Assembly (NCBI RefSeq): GCF_003667575.1
Contig: NZ_RCUY01000009.1
Location: 469,563-533,562 of the forward strand
Direction of reading: 5' to 3'
Length of the DNA: 64,000 nucleotides
From: Mycetocola lacteus
GTDB taxonomy: Bacteria; Actinomycetota; Actinomycetes; Actinomycetales; Microbacteriaceae
Shown here: positions 24,822 through 36,831 of the stretch, in pieces
How the letters are laid out: the number at the start of each line of letters is the position of its first letter
Position numbering within the stretch: the stretch's first letter is position 1
Notes under the pieces: model-generated
Seen by the model: the letters and a program-made list of their open reading frames with translations, nothing else
Told to the model about the DNA's origin: nothing
Databases searched by the model: none
Position numbers and translations under genes: made by a program

Positions 24822-26102
24822 CTAGTGATCGTACGGCTCGATGTGGTCCCTGACGATGCCGTGAGGCGGGACCGAGGGCGCCGGTGCCGCCCGATCCAGC
24901 AGCGCGGCGGACATGATCGCCCCGGCCCCGAAGCGCGCACGCAGCGTATCGATCGCGGATTCGGCCTCGCGCCAGTCCTCATCGGGGTCCCAGAGTGCGG
25001 CGCGCGGATCGGTTCCGGTCTGCAGCTGTTCCCCGCGGACGCCGATCAGCCGAACCGGACGCCCGGCAATCTCCAGCGCGTCCACCAGGTCGGCGGCCTC
25101 CTCAAAGATTCGCCGGGCCACGTGGGTGGGCTCGGCGAGGGTGCGCGAGCGAGACAGCGTGGTGAAATCGTCAAAGCGCACCTTGATCGCGACCGTCTTG
25201 GCCGACATGTCCGCGGCCCGCAGCCGCGCGGCAACCCGGTCGCTCAGTCCTAGCAGCTCGCGGCGAATTGCCCGCGGGTCGGCGATCGAGTGTTCGAAGG
25301 TCACCTCGTGTCCGATGCTCTTTTCGGCGGCGACCGCCGGCTCCACCCGGCGGGCATCCTGGCCGCGGGCGAGCAGTTGCAGCTTGAGCGCGGTGGCCGG
25401 ACCAACCGCACGCACCAGGAGTCGTTCGGGGGCATCGGCCACGTCGGCCACCGTGCGCAGCGCGATTCGTTCGAGTGACTCGGCGGTTTTCGCGCCCACA
25501 CCCCAGAGTGCGTGGATTGGGAGCGGACGCAAGAACGCCACGGTTTGGGCCTTGGGGATGACCAGCAGGCCGTCGGGCTTGCCCTTACCGGAGGCGATTT
25601 TGGCCACAAACTTGGTGGCGGCGATGCCCACGGTGCAGGCCAGACCGGTCTGCTCCCGTACCCGGCGACGAATCTCGTGCCCGATCTGGCTGGGGCTGCC
25701 CAGCAGTCGGCGAGCGCCGGACACGTCGAGGAATGCCTCGTCGATACCCAGCACCTCCACCATCGGAGTCATCTCACGGAAGATATTCATCACGATGCCC
25801 GAGTAGTGCCGGTAGGCGGCGAAGTCTGGCTCGATCACCAGCAGCGAGGGACACAGCTGGAGTGCGCGGGCCATCGGCATCGCCGCGTTGACTCCGTAGC
25901 GCCGTGCCGCATAGTTCGCGGTGGACACCACGCTGCGTCCCGAACGGTGGCCGATGGCCACCGGCCGATGCGCGTCTTCGGGGCGATCCAGCAGCGACAC
26001 CGACGCAAAAAACGAGTCCATGTCCACGTGCAGGATCGGGGTCTCACTGTCGTCGGCGTTTGCCGCCGACACCAGTCTCTCGCGCCCGTCCTGCTTACTC
26101 AC
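24822..26102 (-). CDS. dinB: DNA polymerase IV (Y family)
   Basis: A 426-residue translesion polymerase. Catalytic acidic residues appear in ILHVDMDSFFASV and LGIDEAFLDVSG; STANYAARRYGV, the helix-hairpin-helix region (LWGVGAKTAESL) and a C-terminal little-finger domain follow. I do not see a clear QLxLF clamp-binding motif at the C-terminus. GTG start. It acts in error-prone bypass of DNA damage; no LexA-type box was searched beyond visual inspection. The last 12 codons are duplicated in frame beyond the stop (see the repeat entry). Confidence 0.94.
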   Translation of the reverse strand: MSKQDGRERLVSAANADDSETPILHVDMDSFFASVSLLDRPEDAHRPVAIGHRSGRSVVSTANYAARRYGVNAAMPMARALQLCPSLLVIEPDFAAYRHYSGIVMNIFREMTPMVEVLGIDEAFLDVSGARRLLGSPSQIGHEIRRRVREQTGLACTVGIAATKFVAKIASGKGKPDGLLVIPKAQTVAFLRPLPIHALWGVGAKTAESLERIALRTVADVADAPERLLVRAVGPATALKLQLLARGQDARRVEPAVAAEKSIGHEVTFEHSIADPRAIRRELLGLSDRVAARLRAADMSAKTVAIKVRFDDFTTLSRSRTLAEPTHVARRIFEEAADLVDALEIAGRPVRLIGVRGEQLQTGTDPRAALWDPDEDWREAESAIDTLRARFGAGAIMSAALLDRAAPAPSVPPHGIVRDHIEPYDH

Positions 26103-26146
26103 TCCCCCATTGTCCCACCGACCCCCGACATCGGCGAGGGCAGAGT

Positions 26147-26827
26147 CTATGCCGGATTCGCTTCCCGGTGTCCGGCACCGAGCGCGTCACGGATACTCTG
26201 CGCCGTAAACGCCTGCTTGGGGTGCCGCCGCTCGGTTTCATCGGTCAGGGCGAGAATCGAATCAACCAGGGCGGGCGTGCGGGAATTGGGGCACAGCAGG
26301 ATCGCGAGTTCTAACTGTCCCAGCAGGGCAGAGCGTCGCGGCACGATTTCAAGGTAGGCCTCCCACCCGCGCGGATCGCCGGTCAGTGCCAGCAGATAGG
26401 CGGCCTCGCACCGCGTGGGCAGATCCGCGTTGTCAACAAACGTCTCGCCCGTGGAGTGCAGCCACTCCTCCCACCACGAACCGTGATCCTCGCTGCGGAG
26501 GTCTCCCCACATGGGGTGCACGATATAGCGTTCGTAGGCGTTTCGCACCGTGTTGAGGAGGATCGCACGGGTTCGGTCATCGGCGGCGCGCAGGGCCGGA
26601 TCCACGATGTCTCGGAAATCCGCGGAACGGAAGTGGTTTCTCACGGGGAGAAGCATCCAGCTAAGCTCGGCACGGGCCAGCCGGTTCAGCGCTCGTGCCG
26701 ACTGCAGGCGGGTCTCGGCGCTGGTTGACCCTAGATCCTCGGTGATCCGTGCCAGCTCGGCCTCCAGCGCCGCGGCCTTCCGGGCGTATTTATCGGATTG
26801 CAATAGCGAGATGATGTGCGGCTCCAT
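26147..26827 (-). CDS. hypothetical helical-repeat (HEAT-like) protein
   Basis: A 226-residue soluble protein that I do not recognise as a named family. It is almost entirely amphipathic helix, with repeating patterns such as SAETRLQSARALNRLARAEL, DLPTRCEAAYLLALTGDPRG and RSALLGQLELAILLCPNSR that suggest HEAT/ARM-like repeats. The start at 26827 (MEPHIISLLQ) is preferred over an in-frame start 17 codons upstream, whose extra residues look non-coding. It lies 44 bp upstream of dinB and may be co-transcribed with it. Confidence 0.65.
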   Translation of the reverse strand: MEPHIISLLQSDKYARKAAALEAELARITEDLGSTSAETRLQSARALNRLARAELSWMLLPVRNHFRSADFRDIVDPALRAADDRTRAILLNTVRNAYERYIVHPMWGDLRSEDHGSWWEEWLHSTGETFVDNADLPTRCEAAYLLALTGDPRGWEAYLEIVPRRSALLGQLELAILLCPNSRTPALVDSILALTDETERRHPKQAFTAQSIRDALGAGHREANPA

Positions 26828-26892
26828 GCTCGCTAGGGTAGCCGGAATCGCCCGTGCATCGCTGCACCCTGGCTTCACTTGGCGAACAAAAA

Positions 26893-26930
26893 CGGCGGCC
26901 CGCTCTCCCCGAAGGGAGTGCGGGCCGCCG
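26893..26930 (-). terminator. rho-independent terminator of gatCAB
   Basis: CGGCGGCCCGC ... GCGGGCCGCCG with an inner CTCCCC/GGGAG pairing; on the minus strand it is followed by a T run (AAAAA at 26888-26892 on plus). Confidence 0.8.
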
Positions 26931-26946
26931 TGGAGCGAGACGTGAA

Positions 26947-28449
26947 CTATGCCTGCGCGGCACGCTCCAGCAGGAGCTCGCGCACGCGGGCGGCGTCGGC
27001 CTGGCCCTTCATGGCCTTCATGACGGCACCGATGACGGCACCGGCGGCCTGGACCTTGCCCTCGCGGAGCTTTTCCAGGATGTCGGGCTGGGCGGCGAGA
27101 GCCTCGTCGATTGCGGCGATCAGCGCACCGTCGTCGCTCACCACGGCGAGGCCGCGAGCGTCCACAACCTCCTGCGGCGAACCCTCACCGGCGATAACAC
27201 CCTCGATAACCTGGCGGGCCAGCTTATCGGTCAGGGTGCCGGCCTCGACCAGCTTGGCGGTCGCGGCGACGTTCTCCGGGGAGATCAGCGACGCGGCATC
27301 CACACCCTGGGTGTTGGCGATACGCGAGATCTCGCCGGTCCACCACTTGCGAGCGGCCTGCGCGGTGGCCCCGGCGGCGACGGTAGCGCTGATCTCGGCC
27401 AGCAGACCACCGTTCACGACGTCCTGGAACTCCAGGTCGGTGAAGCCCCACTCGCCCTTGAGGCGACGGTTGCGGGCGGCGGGGGCCTCAGGCAGCTCGG
27501 AACGCAGCTGCTCGATCAGCTCGCGGCCCGGAACAACGGGCAGCAGGTCGGGCTCGGGGAAGTAGCGGTAGTCATCCGCGTCCGACTTCGGACGGCCGGC
27601 GCTGGTGGTGCCGGTGTCCTCGTGCCAGTGACGGGTCTCCTGGGTGATGGTGCCACCGGCCTCGAGGATCGCAGCCTGACGCTGGATCTCGTAGCGCACC
27701 GCACGCTCAACCGAACGCAGCGAGTTGACGTTCTTGGTCTCGGTGCGGGTACCCAGCTTCTCCTGGCCGCGGGGGCGCAGCGAGACGTTGGCGTCACAGC
27801 GCAGGTTACCGCGCTCCATGCGAGCCTCGGAGATGCCCAGCGAGATCGCGATCTCACGAACCACGGCCACATAGGCCTTAGCCAGCTCGGGGGCGTTGTG
27901 CTCGGCACCAAAGATGGGCCGGGTCACGATCTCCACCAGCGGCACACCCGCGCGGTTGTAGTCCACCAGCGAGGCGGACGCACCCTGGATGCGACCGGCC
28001 GAACCACCGACGTGGGTGAGCTTTCCGGCGTCCTCCTCCATGTGGGCACGCTCGATCGGCACGTGGTAGATCGAACCGTCGGCCAGCTCAACCTCAACCG
28101 AACCGTCATAGGCGATCGGCTGGTCGGACTGGGTGATCTGGTAGTTCTTGGTCATGTCCGGGTAGAAGTAGTTCTTCCGGGCAAAGCTCGAGGTCTCGGC
28201 GATCTCACAACCGAGCGCGAGGCCCAGGCTGATCGAGTAGCGCACGGCCTGCTCGTTGACCACCGGCAGGGTGCCCGGCAGGCCGAGGTCCACCGGGGTG
28301 ATGTTGGTGTTGGGCTCGGAACCGAACTCGTTCGGTGCCGACGAGAACATCTTCGTCTTGGTACCGAGCTCGATGTGAACCTCGAAGCCGAGTACGGGCT
28401 CGTACAGTTCGAGCGCACGCTCGAAGGAGAGGATCTTGTCCTTGGCCAT
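26947..28449 (-). CDS. gatB: Asp-tRNA(Asn)/Glu-tRNA(Gln) amidotransferase subunit B
   Basis: A 500-residue GatB. It binds mischarged tRNA and activates the misloaded Glu or Asp with ATP before amidation. The N-terminal cradle domain ([20 protein letters not shown], then [18 protein letters not shown]) and the C-terminal YqeY-like helical tail domain ([22 protein letters not shown]) are both present. It starts 2 bp after the gatA stop, forming gatC-gatA-gatB. A hairpin terminator follows. Confidence 0.97.
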   Translation of the reverse strand: MAKDKILSFERALELYEPVLGFEVHIELGTKTKMFSSAPNEFGSEPNTNITPVDLGLPGTLPVVNEQAVRYSISLGLALGCEIAETSSFARKNYFYPDMTKNYQITQSDQPIAYDGSVEVELADGSIYHVPIERAHMEEDAGKLTHVGGSAGRIQGASASLVDYNRAGVPLVEIVTRPIFGAEHNAPELAKAYVAVVREIAISLGISEARMERGNLRCDANVSLRPRGQEKLGTRTETKNVNSLRSVERAVRYEIQRQAAILEAGGTITQETRHWHEDTGTTSAGRPKSDADDYRYFPEPDLLPVVPGRELIEQLRSELPEAPAARNRRLKGEWGFTDLEFQDVVNGGLLAEISATVAAGATAQAARKWWTGEISRIANTQGVDAASLISPENVAATAKLVEAGTLTDKLARQVIEGVIAGEGSPQEVVDARGLAVVSDDGALIAAIDEALAAQPDILEKLREGKVQAAGAVIGAVMKAMKGQADAARVRELLLERAAQA

Positions 28450-28451
28450 GT

Positions 28452-29963
28452 TTACTTTCCTCCCAGGGCGGGTGCCTGCGAAATGAGGGTGTGTCCCCAG
28501 CCCTCTTCGAGGCGAGCCTCGATGGCGGCGGCGACGCGGTACAGACGGTCATCGGCGCGAACCGGAGCCATCAGCTGCAGACCGGTGGGCAGACCGTCCT
28601 CGGGTGCGAGACCCATGGGGATGCTGATTCCGGGCACACCCGCGAGGTTTGCGGGAATGGTTGTGATGTCGTTGAGGTACATCGCCAGCGGGTCGTTGAC
28701 GCGCTCTCCGATCTTGAAGGCGGTGGTCGGGGCCGACGGCGAGGCAATGACGTCCACCTGGTCGAACGCGGCGTTGAAATCGCGCTGAATCAGCGTGCGG
28801 ACCTTCTGCGCGCTGCCGTAGTAGGCGTCGTAGTACCCCGAGCTGAGGGCGTAGGTACCGAGGATGATGCGGCGCTTCACCTCGGGACCGAAGCCGGCCT
28901 CGCGGGTCGCGGCCATGACGTCCTCAACGGTGCCGCCACCCTGCGGGTGCACGCGCAGACCGAAGCGTACAGAGTCGTAGCGGGCCAGGTTGGAGGAGGC
29001 CTCGGCGGGCAGGATCAGGTAGTACGCGGCAACGGCGTACTCGAAGTGCGGGGCGTCGATCTCCACGATCTCGGCACCGGCACCCTGCAACAGGGTCAGG
29101 GTCTCGGCAAAGCGCTGCTCAACACCGGCCTGGAAACCCTCACCGGAGAACTGCTTGACCACGCCGACGCGCAGGCCCGTGAGGACCTCGCCCGACTGAC
29201 CCTCGCGGGCAGCGGCGGCCATCGACACCCAGGACTCGGGGATCGAGGTGGAGTCGCGGGCATCGTGCCCACCGATGACGTCGTGCAGCAGCGCGGCGTC
29301 GAGGACGGTCCGGGTGACCGGGCCAATCTGGTCCAGCGAGGAGGCCAGCGCGATCGAACCGTAGCGGCTCACACCACCGTAGGTGGGCTTCACGCCGACG
29401 GTACCGGTGACGTGGGCGGGCTGGCGGATCGATCCACCGGTGTCCGAACCCAGTGCCAGCGGTGCCTCGAAGGCGGCCACGGCCGCGGCCGAGCCACCAC
29501 CGGAACCACCGGGGATGCGGGTGAGGTCCCACGGGTTGTGGGTGGGGCCGTAAGCCGAGTGCTCGGTGGAGGAACCCATCGCGAACTCGTCCATGTTGGT
29601 CTTACCGATGGCGATCAGGCCGGCGGCGCGGGCGCGCTCCACCACGGTCGCGTCAAACGGGGACATGTAGCCCTCGAGGATCTTCGATCCCGAAGTGGAC
29701 GGCATATCCGTGGTGACCAGGACGTCCTTGACCGCGAGCGGCACACCGGCCAGCTCGTGGAGTTCCTCACCGGCGGCACGACGCTCGTCGATACCGCGGG
29801 CGGTCTCCAGCGCCGAGTCAGAGACGTGCAGGAACGCGTGGACGTCGCCATCAACGGCGGCGATGCGGTCCAGGTGAGCCTGGGTGGCCTCCACTGCGGA
29901 GACCTCACCGGCGGAAAGCTTGGCGGCCAGCTCGGCCGCGGACAGGCGAATCAGGTCGCTCAT
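28452..29963 (-). CDS. gatA: Asp-tRNA(Asn)/Glu-tRNA(Gln) amidotransferase subunit A
   Basis: A 503-residue amidase-signature protein that generates ammonia from glutamine for GatB. The Ser-cisSer-Lys triad region is visible: the Lys in [10 protein letters not shown], and the Gly/Ser-rich [12 protein letters not shown] followed by [12 protein letters not shown]. Length matches GatA. Its start overlaps the gatC stop region by one base. Presence of gatCAB indicates indirect synthesis of Gln-tRNA (and possibly Asn-tRNA). Confidence 0.97.
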   Translation of the reverse strand: MSDLIRLSAAELAAKLSAGEVSAVEATQAHLDRIAAVDGDVHAFLHVSDSALETARGIDERRAAGEELHELAGVPLAVKDVLVTTDMPSTSGSKILEGYMSPFDATVVERARAAGLIAIGKTNMDEFAMGSSTEHSAYGPTHNPWDLTRIPGGSGGGSAAAVAAFEAPLALGSDTGGSIRQPAHVTGTVGVKPTYGGVSRYGSIALASSLDQIGPVTRTVLDAALLHDVIGGHDARDSTSIPESWVSMAAAAREGQSGEVLTGLRVGVVKQFSGEGFQAGVEQRFAETLTLLQGAGAEIVEIDAPHFEYAVAAYYLILPAEASSNLARYDSVRFGLRVHPQGGGTVEDVMAATREAGFGPEVKRRIILGTYALSSGYYDAYYGSAQKVRTLIQRDFNAAFDQVDVIASPSAPTTAFKIGERVNDPLAMYLNDITTIPANLAGVPGISIPMGLAPEDGLPTGLQLMAPVRADDRLYRVAAAIEARLEEGWGHTLISQAPALGGK

Positions 29964-30262
29964 TACTGCTCCTCCCCGAGGATCGCGGTGACCACAAACT
30001 TGCCGTCCTGCTGCTCGGGCGCATTCTGGAGCACCTGCTCCTGGGTGAGGGTCTCCCCCACCACGTCGGCGCGCAGCGCATTGGTCAGCGGGATCGGGTG
30101 GCTCGTGGCGGGCACGTCAGCGGTGGCCACCTCCGAAACCTTCGCGATGCTGTCGACGATCTGACCCAGCTCGGTGGTGAGGCTGGCGATTTCGTCCGGG
30201 CTGAGGTCGATCCGGGAGAGCGACGCGAGGTGCGTCACGAGCTCCGGGGTAATTTCCGACAT
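29963..30262 (-). CDS. gatC: Asp-tRNA(Asn)/Glu-tRNA(Gln) amidotransferase subunit C
   Basis: A 99-residue GatC, the small subunit that wraps between GatA and GatB. The opening ([21 protein letters not shown]) and [14 protein letters not shown] are typical. First gene of the gatCAB operon; the upstream gap to the divergent acyl-CoA ligase gene is about 160 bp and contains a hairpin. Confidence 0.95.
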   Translation of the reverse strand: MSEITPELVTHLASLSRIDLSPDEIASLTTELGQIVDSIAKVSEVATADVPATSHPIPLTNALRADVVGETLTQEQVLQNAPEQQDGKFVVTAILGEEQ

Positions 30263-30327
30263 GTAGCTCCATCTCAGAGGGCGGGAAGAATCTCCTCAGT
30301 CTATCGTGGGGCGCGCTCCCCTCGCCT

Positions 30328-30358
30328 CCCGCCACCGCAAAAGTGCGGTGACGGCGGG
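30328..30358. repeat. inverted repeat between gatC and the acyl-CoA ligase
   Basis: CACCGCA-AAAG-TGCGGTG with flanking C/G pairs. It sits between divergent genes, so it is not a terminator of either; possibly a regulatory dyad or a leader hairpin of gatC. Confidence 0.35.
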
Positions 30359-30421
30359 GTAAACCGTACGCCAACCACGCACCACGCCCCGGGTTTCGCC
30401 CGGAATCAGCGGCTGTCTGCG

Positions 30422-30427
30422 TAGTAT
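30422..30427 (+). promoter_or_regulatory. -10 element before the acyl-CoA ligase
   Basis: TAGTAT overlaps the first possible ATG (30426) and lies 7 nt before an in-frame GTG at 30435. This suggests that a leaderless transcript starting at the GTG is possible. Confidence 0.4.
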
Positions 30428-32138
30428 GGTGCCCGTGAATACCTCGTCTTTCGCATCCGAAACCCGTCCCTGGCTGGCCAGCTACGCCGAAAACGTCCCC
30501 GAGGACATTGCCGTCCCCTCGGGCAACCTGGGTGCCCTGGTCCAGGGCTCGGCCGAGAAATATCCGAACGCCGTGGCGCTGGAGTTCTTTGGTGCCACCA
30601 CCACCTATGCACAGTTGCAGGATCAGATTGAGCGTGTGGCCGAGGGCCTGCGCCGCCTCGGTGTGCGCCGCGGCGACACGGTCGCGCTGGTGCTGCCCAA
30701 CTGCCCGCAGCACATCGTCGCGTTCTACGCGGTGCTGCGCCTGGGCGCGATCGTGATCGAGCACAACCCGCTCTACACCCCGCGTGAGCTGCGTCACCAG
30801 TTTGAGGACCACCGCGCGCAGACCGCGATCGTCTGGGACAAGGTGGCCGAAACCGTACAGGACTTCCCGGTTGACCTCGGTGTCCGCTCCCTGGTCTCGG
30901 TGAATGTGACCACCGCGATGCCGCGGGCCATGCGCGCCGCGCTGCACCTGCCGATCGCCTCGGCTCGTGCCTCCCGCAAGCAGCTGACCACCCAGGTGGA
31001 AAACACCATCCGCTGGGAGAAGCTGCTCAAAAACGACCGGATTTCGGCCGAGGTTCCCGAGCCCGAAACCTCCGAGACCGCGGTCATTCAGTACACCTCG
31101 GGCACCACCGGCAGCCCCAAGGGTGCGGTGCTCAGTCATGCCAACCTGCTGGCCAACGCGATGCAGGCGCAGGCCTGGACCCCCACCATTACGCGCGGCG
31201 GGTGCGTGGTCTACGCGGTCCTGCCGATGTTCCACGCCTACGGGCTCACCCTGTGCCTGACCTTCGCGATGAGCATGGGTGCACGCCTGGTTCTGTTCCC
31301 CAAGTTTGATCCCGACCTGGTGCTCAAGGTCATGAAGAAGCACCCGCCGACCTTCTTCCCCGCGGTCCCGCCGATCGCCGAGCGACTGATGCAGCGTGCG
31401 GTGGAGCGCGGCATCTCGCTCGAGGGGATCGAGATCGCGATCTCCGGGGCGATGCCGCTGCTGACCGAGCTGGTCGAGCCCTGGGAGAAGCTGAGCCGCG
31501 GCTACCTCGTCGAAGGCTTCGGGCTGAGCGAGTGCTCCCCCGTCCTGATGGCCAATCCGGTGGCCGAAAACCGCAAGGCCGGCACCGTGGGTCTGCCGAT
31601 GCCCGGGACCCTGCTCAAGGTGGTGGACCCCGAAAACCCCACCGTCGAGCTGCCGCTGGGTGAGCCCGGCGAGCTGCTGGTCAAGGGCCCGCAGGTGTTC
31701 TCGGGCTATTACCGCAAGCCCGAGGAAACCGCCGAGGTGTTTGTGGACGGATGGTTCCGCACCGGCGATATCGTCACCATCGACGAGGACGGCTTCACCC
31801 GCATCGTTGACCGGATCAAGGAACTCATCATCACCGGCGGCTTCAACGTCTCGCCCTCCGAGGTCGAAGCCACGATGAAAACCCACCCCGCCATCGCCGA
31901 CGTCGCGGTGGTAGGTCTGCCCTCGACTCACTCGGGTGAGGACGTGGTGGCCGGCGTTATCGTTGAGGCCGGACAGAGCCTCAACGAGGAGGAGGTGCGC
32001 ACCTGGCTGCGCGAACGCCTCACCCCCTATAAGGTTCCGCGCCGGATCGTTGTGCTGGATGAACTGCCCCGCTCGCTGATCGGCAAGGTGCTGCGCCGCG
32101 AGGTGCGCACCAAGATTCAGGAGCTCGACGCCGCCTAG
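30426..32138 (+). CDS. fadD: long-chain fatty-acid-CoA ligase
   Basis: A 570-residue member of the acyl-adenylate-forming family. The AMP-binding P-loop-like motif is YTSGTTGSPKGAVLSHANL; the A5-type motif is VEGFGLSECSPVLM; and DGWFRTGDIVTIDEDGFTRI plus RIKELIITGGFNVSPSEVE mark the hinge and C-terminal domain, with the catalytic Lys in IGKVLRREV. It activates fatty acids to acyl-CoA for degradation or lipid synthesis. Two starts are possible: ATG at 30426 or GTG at 30435, the latter better spaced from a TAGTAT -10; neither has a ribosome site. Confidence 0.93.
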   Translation: MVPVNTSSFASETRPWLASYAENVPEDIAVPSGNLGALVQGSAEKYPNAVALEFFGATTTYAQLQDQIERVAEGLRRLGVRRGDTVALVLPNCPQHIVAFYAVLRLGAIVIEHNPLYTPRELRHQFEDHRAQTAIVWDKVAETVQDFPVDLGVRSLVSVNVTTAMPRAMRAALHLPIASARASRKQLTTQVENTIRWEKLLKNDRISAEVPEPETSETAVIQYTSGTTGSPKGAVLSHANLLANAMQAQAWTPTITRGGCVVYAVLPMFHAYGLTLCLTFAMSMGARLVLFPKFDPDLVLKVMKKHPPTFFPAVPPIAERLMQRAVERGISLEGIEIAISGAMPLLTELVEPWEKLSRGYLVEGFGLSECSPVLMANPVAENRKAGTVGLPMPGTLLKVVDPENPTVELPLGEPGELLVKGPQVFSGYYRKPEETAEVFVDGWFRTGDIVTIDEDGFTRIVDRIKELIITGGFNVSPSEVEATMKTHPAIADVAVVGLPSTHSGEDVVAGVIVEAGQSLNEEEVRTWLRERLTPYKVPRRIVVLDELPRSLIGKVLRREVRTKIQELDAA

Positions 32139-32154
32139 GGCGCCCCACGCGCAC

Positions 32155-32198
32155 AACGCCCCTCCTCACTCCCGGTTACGGGAGGACGGAGGGGCGTT
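32155..32198 (+). terminator. nested hairpin after the acyl-CoA ligase
   Basis: AACGCCCCTCC ... GGAGGGGCGTT (11 bp, perfect) encloses an inner CTCCCG/CGGGAG stem. No T run beyond TT; terminator assigned by position. Confidence 0.6.
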
Positions 32199-32281
32199 CT
32201 GCCGCGCCGGTCGAGACCGCGGTCACTCCCGATTCCGGGAGGACGGACGGCCGTTCTGCCGCGCCGGAGGAGACCGCAGTC
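32168..32281 (+). repeat. two tandem copies of a 57-bp unit
   Basis: Units start ACTCCCGGTTACGGGAGGAC (32168) and ACTCCCGATTCCGGGAGGAC (32225) and share TTCTGCCGCGCCGG and GAGACCGC. A third partial copy begins near 32282. Non-coding, overlapping the terminator hairpin. Confidence 0.75.
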
Positions 32282-32314
32282 ATCCCCAGTGGAGGTGGCC
32301 GGTGCCCCGTGGGG

Positions 32315-34162
32315 TTAGGCGTCGCGACGTCGCGTACGGATCCAGACGCCGGCAATCAGGAGCAGCATCGCGGCTCCCGCGAGCAGCGGAACCCCGGCCG
32401 AACCGGTGCCGGGCAGGCCACCGTGGCCTCCCGGATCGGTGCTCGGTGTACCCGATGAGGTCGGACCGGCCGACGGCAGGACCGGACCCGCGGTCTCGGT
32501 GGGTGTGGGATCCGTCGGCGTCGGGGTCGGGTCGGTCGGGCTCGGGGTGGGTGTCGGGCTCGGGTCCGTCGGCGTGGGTGTTGGGGTCGGCTCGGTCGGC
32601 GTCGGAGTGGGCGTCGGCTCGATCACCACCTCGGGCACCGCGGCTGCGGTCGCCGGATCCCCGCTGCCAGCCTCGCTGAACGCCCGCACTCGGAACTGCG
32701 TTTCGGTCCCCGGAGCCAGGCCGGTGATCACCCGCGTGGTGGCGGTGGAACGGGCCTCCTGTGGCATGGTGACCCAGGTGGCACCGCCGTCAGTCGAACG
32801 CTCCACCACGTAGTCGAGTACGTCCGCCTGACCGTGCCCCACGGCCGAGGCAGCCCAGTTCAGGGTGACCGACTCGGGTCCCGGCGTGGCCGTCAGCCCG
32901 GTCAGTGGCGAAGGCGTGAGCGCAAAAATCTGCACGATGGAACGGGTGTTACTCGCGCTGGTGTTCTGCTGGGTCGTGGCATACACAAATCCCCGTGCAT
33001 CCACCGCCATTCCGCGGACGGTCCCAGTGCGCCCCTCATCGTGCACGTTCCCGGAGACGGATCCAATCGTGGTGATATTCGCACCCGCCGAGGTGCGCCG
33101 GGCGATTCCCCCGGAGCCAAGTACGCTCAGGACGTCGCCGTTAGCCTGGTCGACCTGCAGGCTCATGACCGAGCTAAACGGCCCGGCGTTCACGGCACCG
33201 CCGGTGCCGAAGGAGGTGTCTACACTCCATGCCCAGCCGTTGGGGTTTTCGGGGGTCGCGGGCAGTCCCGCGGCCTTGTTCACCCGCAGCTTGTGAATTT
33301 TGCCCTGACGTCCACCCGCATAAATATCGCCCACGTAGATGCCACCGCCGGTGCGGTCGATCGCAATGGACTGCGGACTGTTGAGGCGCCCGGGAGCGGT
33401 GATCGGCTGATCGGGGGTGACTGCGCCGAGGTAGCGTCCGCGCAGGTTCCCCGAGGAGTCGAAGACCACGACGGCCGCATATCCCTCGGCGGTCACATAG
33501 ATGTCCCCATCGGCATCCACCGCGATCCCCACCGGCCACGTCATCCGAGCCGGATCCGAGGAGACCCCCGGGGCACCCCAGCGGGCCAGCTCAACGCCGG
33601 CGGGTGAGTACTTCTTGATGAACGGAGCCGAGTTGGAGGTCACCACATACACGTTTCCGTCGGCATCGGTGGCCACACCCCGGTGCCCGCGCACCTCGGG
33701 GTCCCCGGCCAGAATCAGATCCGATCGCACCAGGTCTTGCGGGTTGGGTTCGGTCTGATGGGTTTTCACCGTCCACTCGCCGTTGGTGGTGTACGCGATA
33801 CCGTCGAGTCCCGGCTTGCCGGTCAGGGTAAACGCCTGCAGGCTGTGTCCGGCATCCTGAGAACCCACCTCGCGCGGGGCGAGACCCGAGTCGGCCACAT
33901 AGATCTTGTCCCCGGCAACCGAGATGCCGTAGGGGAAGTAGAAGTCGAAGGGCGCGGGCGTGCTGACCGCATTATTCACCCCGAACTGGCCGATATAGCC
34001 GTACCCGCCGCTGCCAATAGTGCGGCCGGGATACTCGGTGGAGTGGACCGCGGCAGCCACCGCGGGTCTGGAATCGGGGACGACGATCACGGCCGCAACC
34101 GCGAGGGTGGTCGCGGCGATCAGCGCACCATGACGAACGTTGGGATTCCGCAATACAGTCAT
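32315..34162 (-). CDS. LPxTG-anchored surface protein with NHL repeats and FN3 domain
   Basis: A 615-residue secreted, wall-anchored protein. It has a signal peptide (about 1-38, ending near AVAAAVHS), NHL-type beta-propeller repeats across about residues 45-395 (for example GVATDADGNVYVVTSNSAPF, GIAVDADGDIYVTAEG, SIAIDRTGGGIYVGDIY), a fibronectin type III domain (about 400-490), a Thr/Pro-rich stalk (about 510-560), then the sortase signal LPGTG at 583-587, a hydrophobic helix and RTRRRDA tail. A sortase would link it to peptidoglycan; none is encoded here. Likely a surface interaction or carbohydrate-binding protein. Just outside ligA's 3' end. Confidence 0.85.
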   Translation of the reverse strand: MTVLRNPNVRHGALIAATTLAVAAVIVVPDSRPAVAAAVHSTEYPGRTIGSGGYGYIGQFGVNNAVSTPAPFDFYFPYGISVAGDKIYVADSGLAPREVGSQDAGHSLQAFTLTGKPGLDGIAYTTNGEWTVKTHQTEPNPQDLVRSDLILAGDPEVRGHRGVATDADGNVYVVTSNSAPFIKKYSPAGVELARWGAPGVSSDPARMTWPVGIAVDADGDIYVTAEGYAAVVVFDSSGNLRGRYLGAVTPDQPITAPGRLNSPQSIAIDRTGGGIYVGDIYAGGRQGKIHKLRVNKAAGLPATPENPNGWAWSVDTSFGTGGAVNAGPFSSVMSLQVDQANGDVLSVLGSGGIARRTSAGANITTIGSVSGNVHDEGRTGTVRGMAVDARGFVYATTQQNTSASNTRSIVQIFALTPSPLTGLTATPGPESVTLNWAASAVGHGQADVLDYVVERSTDGGATWVTMPQEARSTATTRVITGLAPGTETQFRVRAFSEAGSGDPATAAAVPEVVIEPTPTPTPTEPTPTPTPTDPSPTPTPSPTDPTPTPTDPTPTETAGPVLPSAGPTSSGTPSTDPGGHGGLPGTGSAGVPLLAGAAMLLLIAGVWIRTRRRDA

Positions 34163-34252
34163 ACATACTTTTTATTGGATTTCCGACTAAATGCGAATGC
34201 CCAGTGGAAATTGGAGTCCGGTATATTCACCCCAGTTCGGGGCGAACGACTG

Positions 34253-36622
<2,370 letters not shown>

Positions 36623-36654
36623 CTATCCGCCCCGCCAACACACATTTGTCGTAT

Positions 36655-36702
36655 ATTCACCGTGAATTTTGGATACAAAACGGTCTCGGTTTCCGTGTTT
36701 TG
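36655..36702 (+). promoter_or_regulatory. palindromes in the ligA/sugar porter divergent region
   Basis: A perfect 13-bp dyad ATTCACCGTGAAT (36655-36667) is followed by an imperfect inverted repeat CAAAACGG ... CCGTGTTTTG (36676-36702). Both lie upstream of the sugar porter and are candidate operators for a sugar-responsive repressor. Confidence 0.4.
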
Positions 36703-36831
36703 CACAAACGTGCTTATGGTGTGAGACGTACTAATTCGATCTATGGCTGCTCCGGGGGCAGCCGTAGGCCGAGCCCGGACGCCATAAGTGACCGGACGCG
36801 GGTAAGTTCCCCGAACGAGAAAAGAGAATTC

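Noticed and set aside
30117..32156. 679-codon open frame antisense to fadD
   Set aside because: Composition (His, Gln, Gly, Asp-rich without domains) is typical of a shadow of a GC-rich gene; fadD itself is unambiguous.
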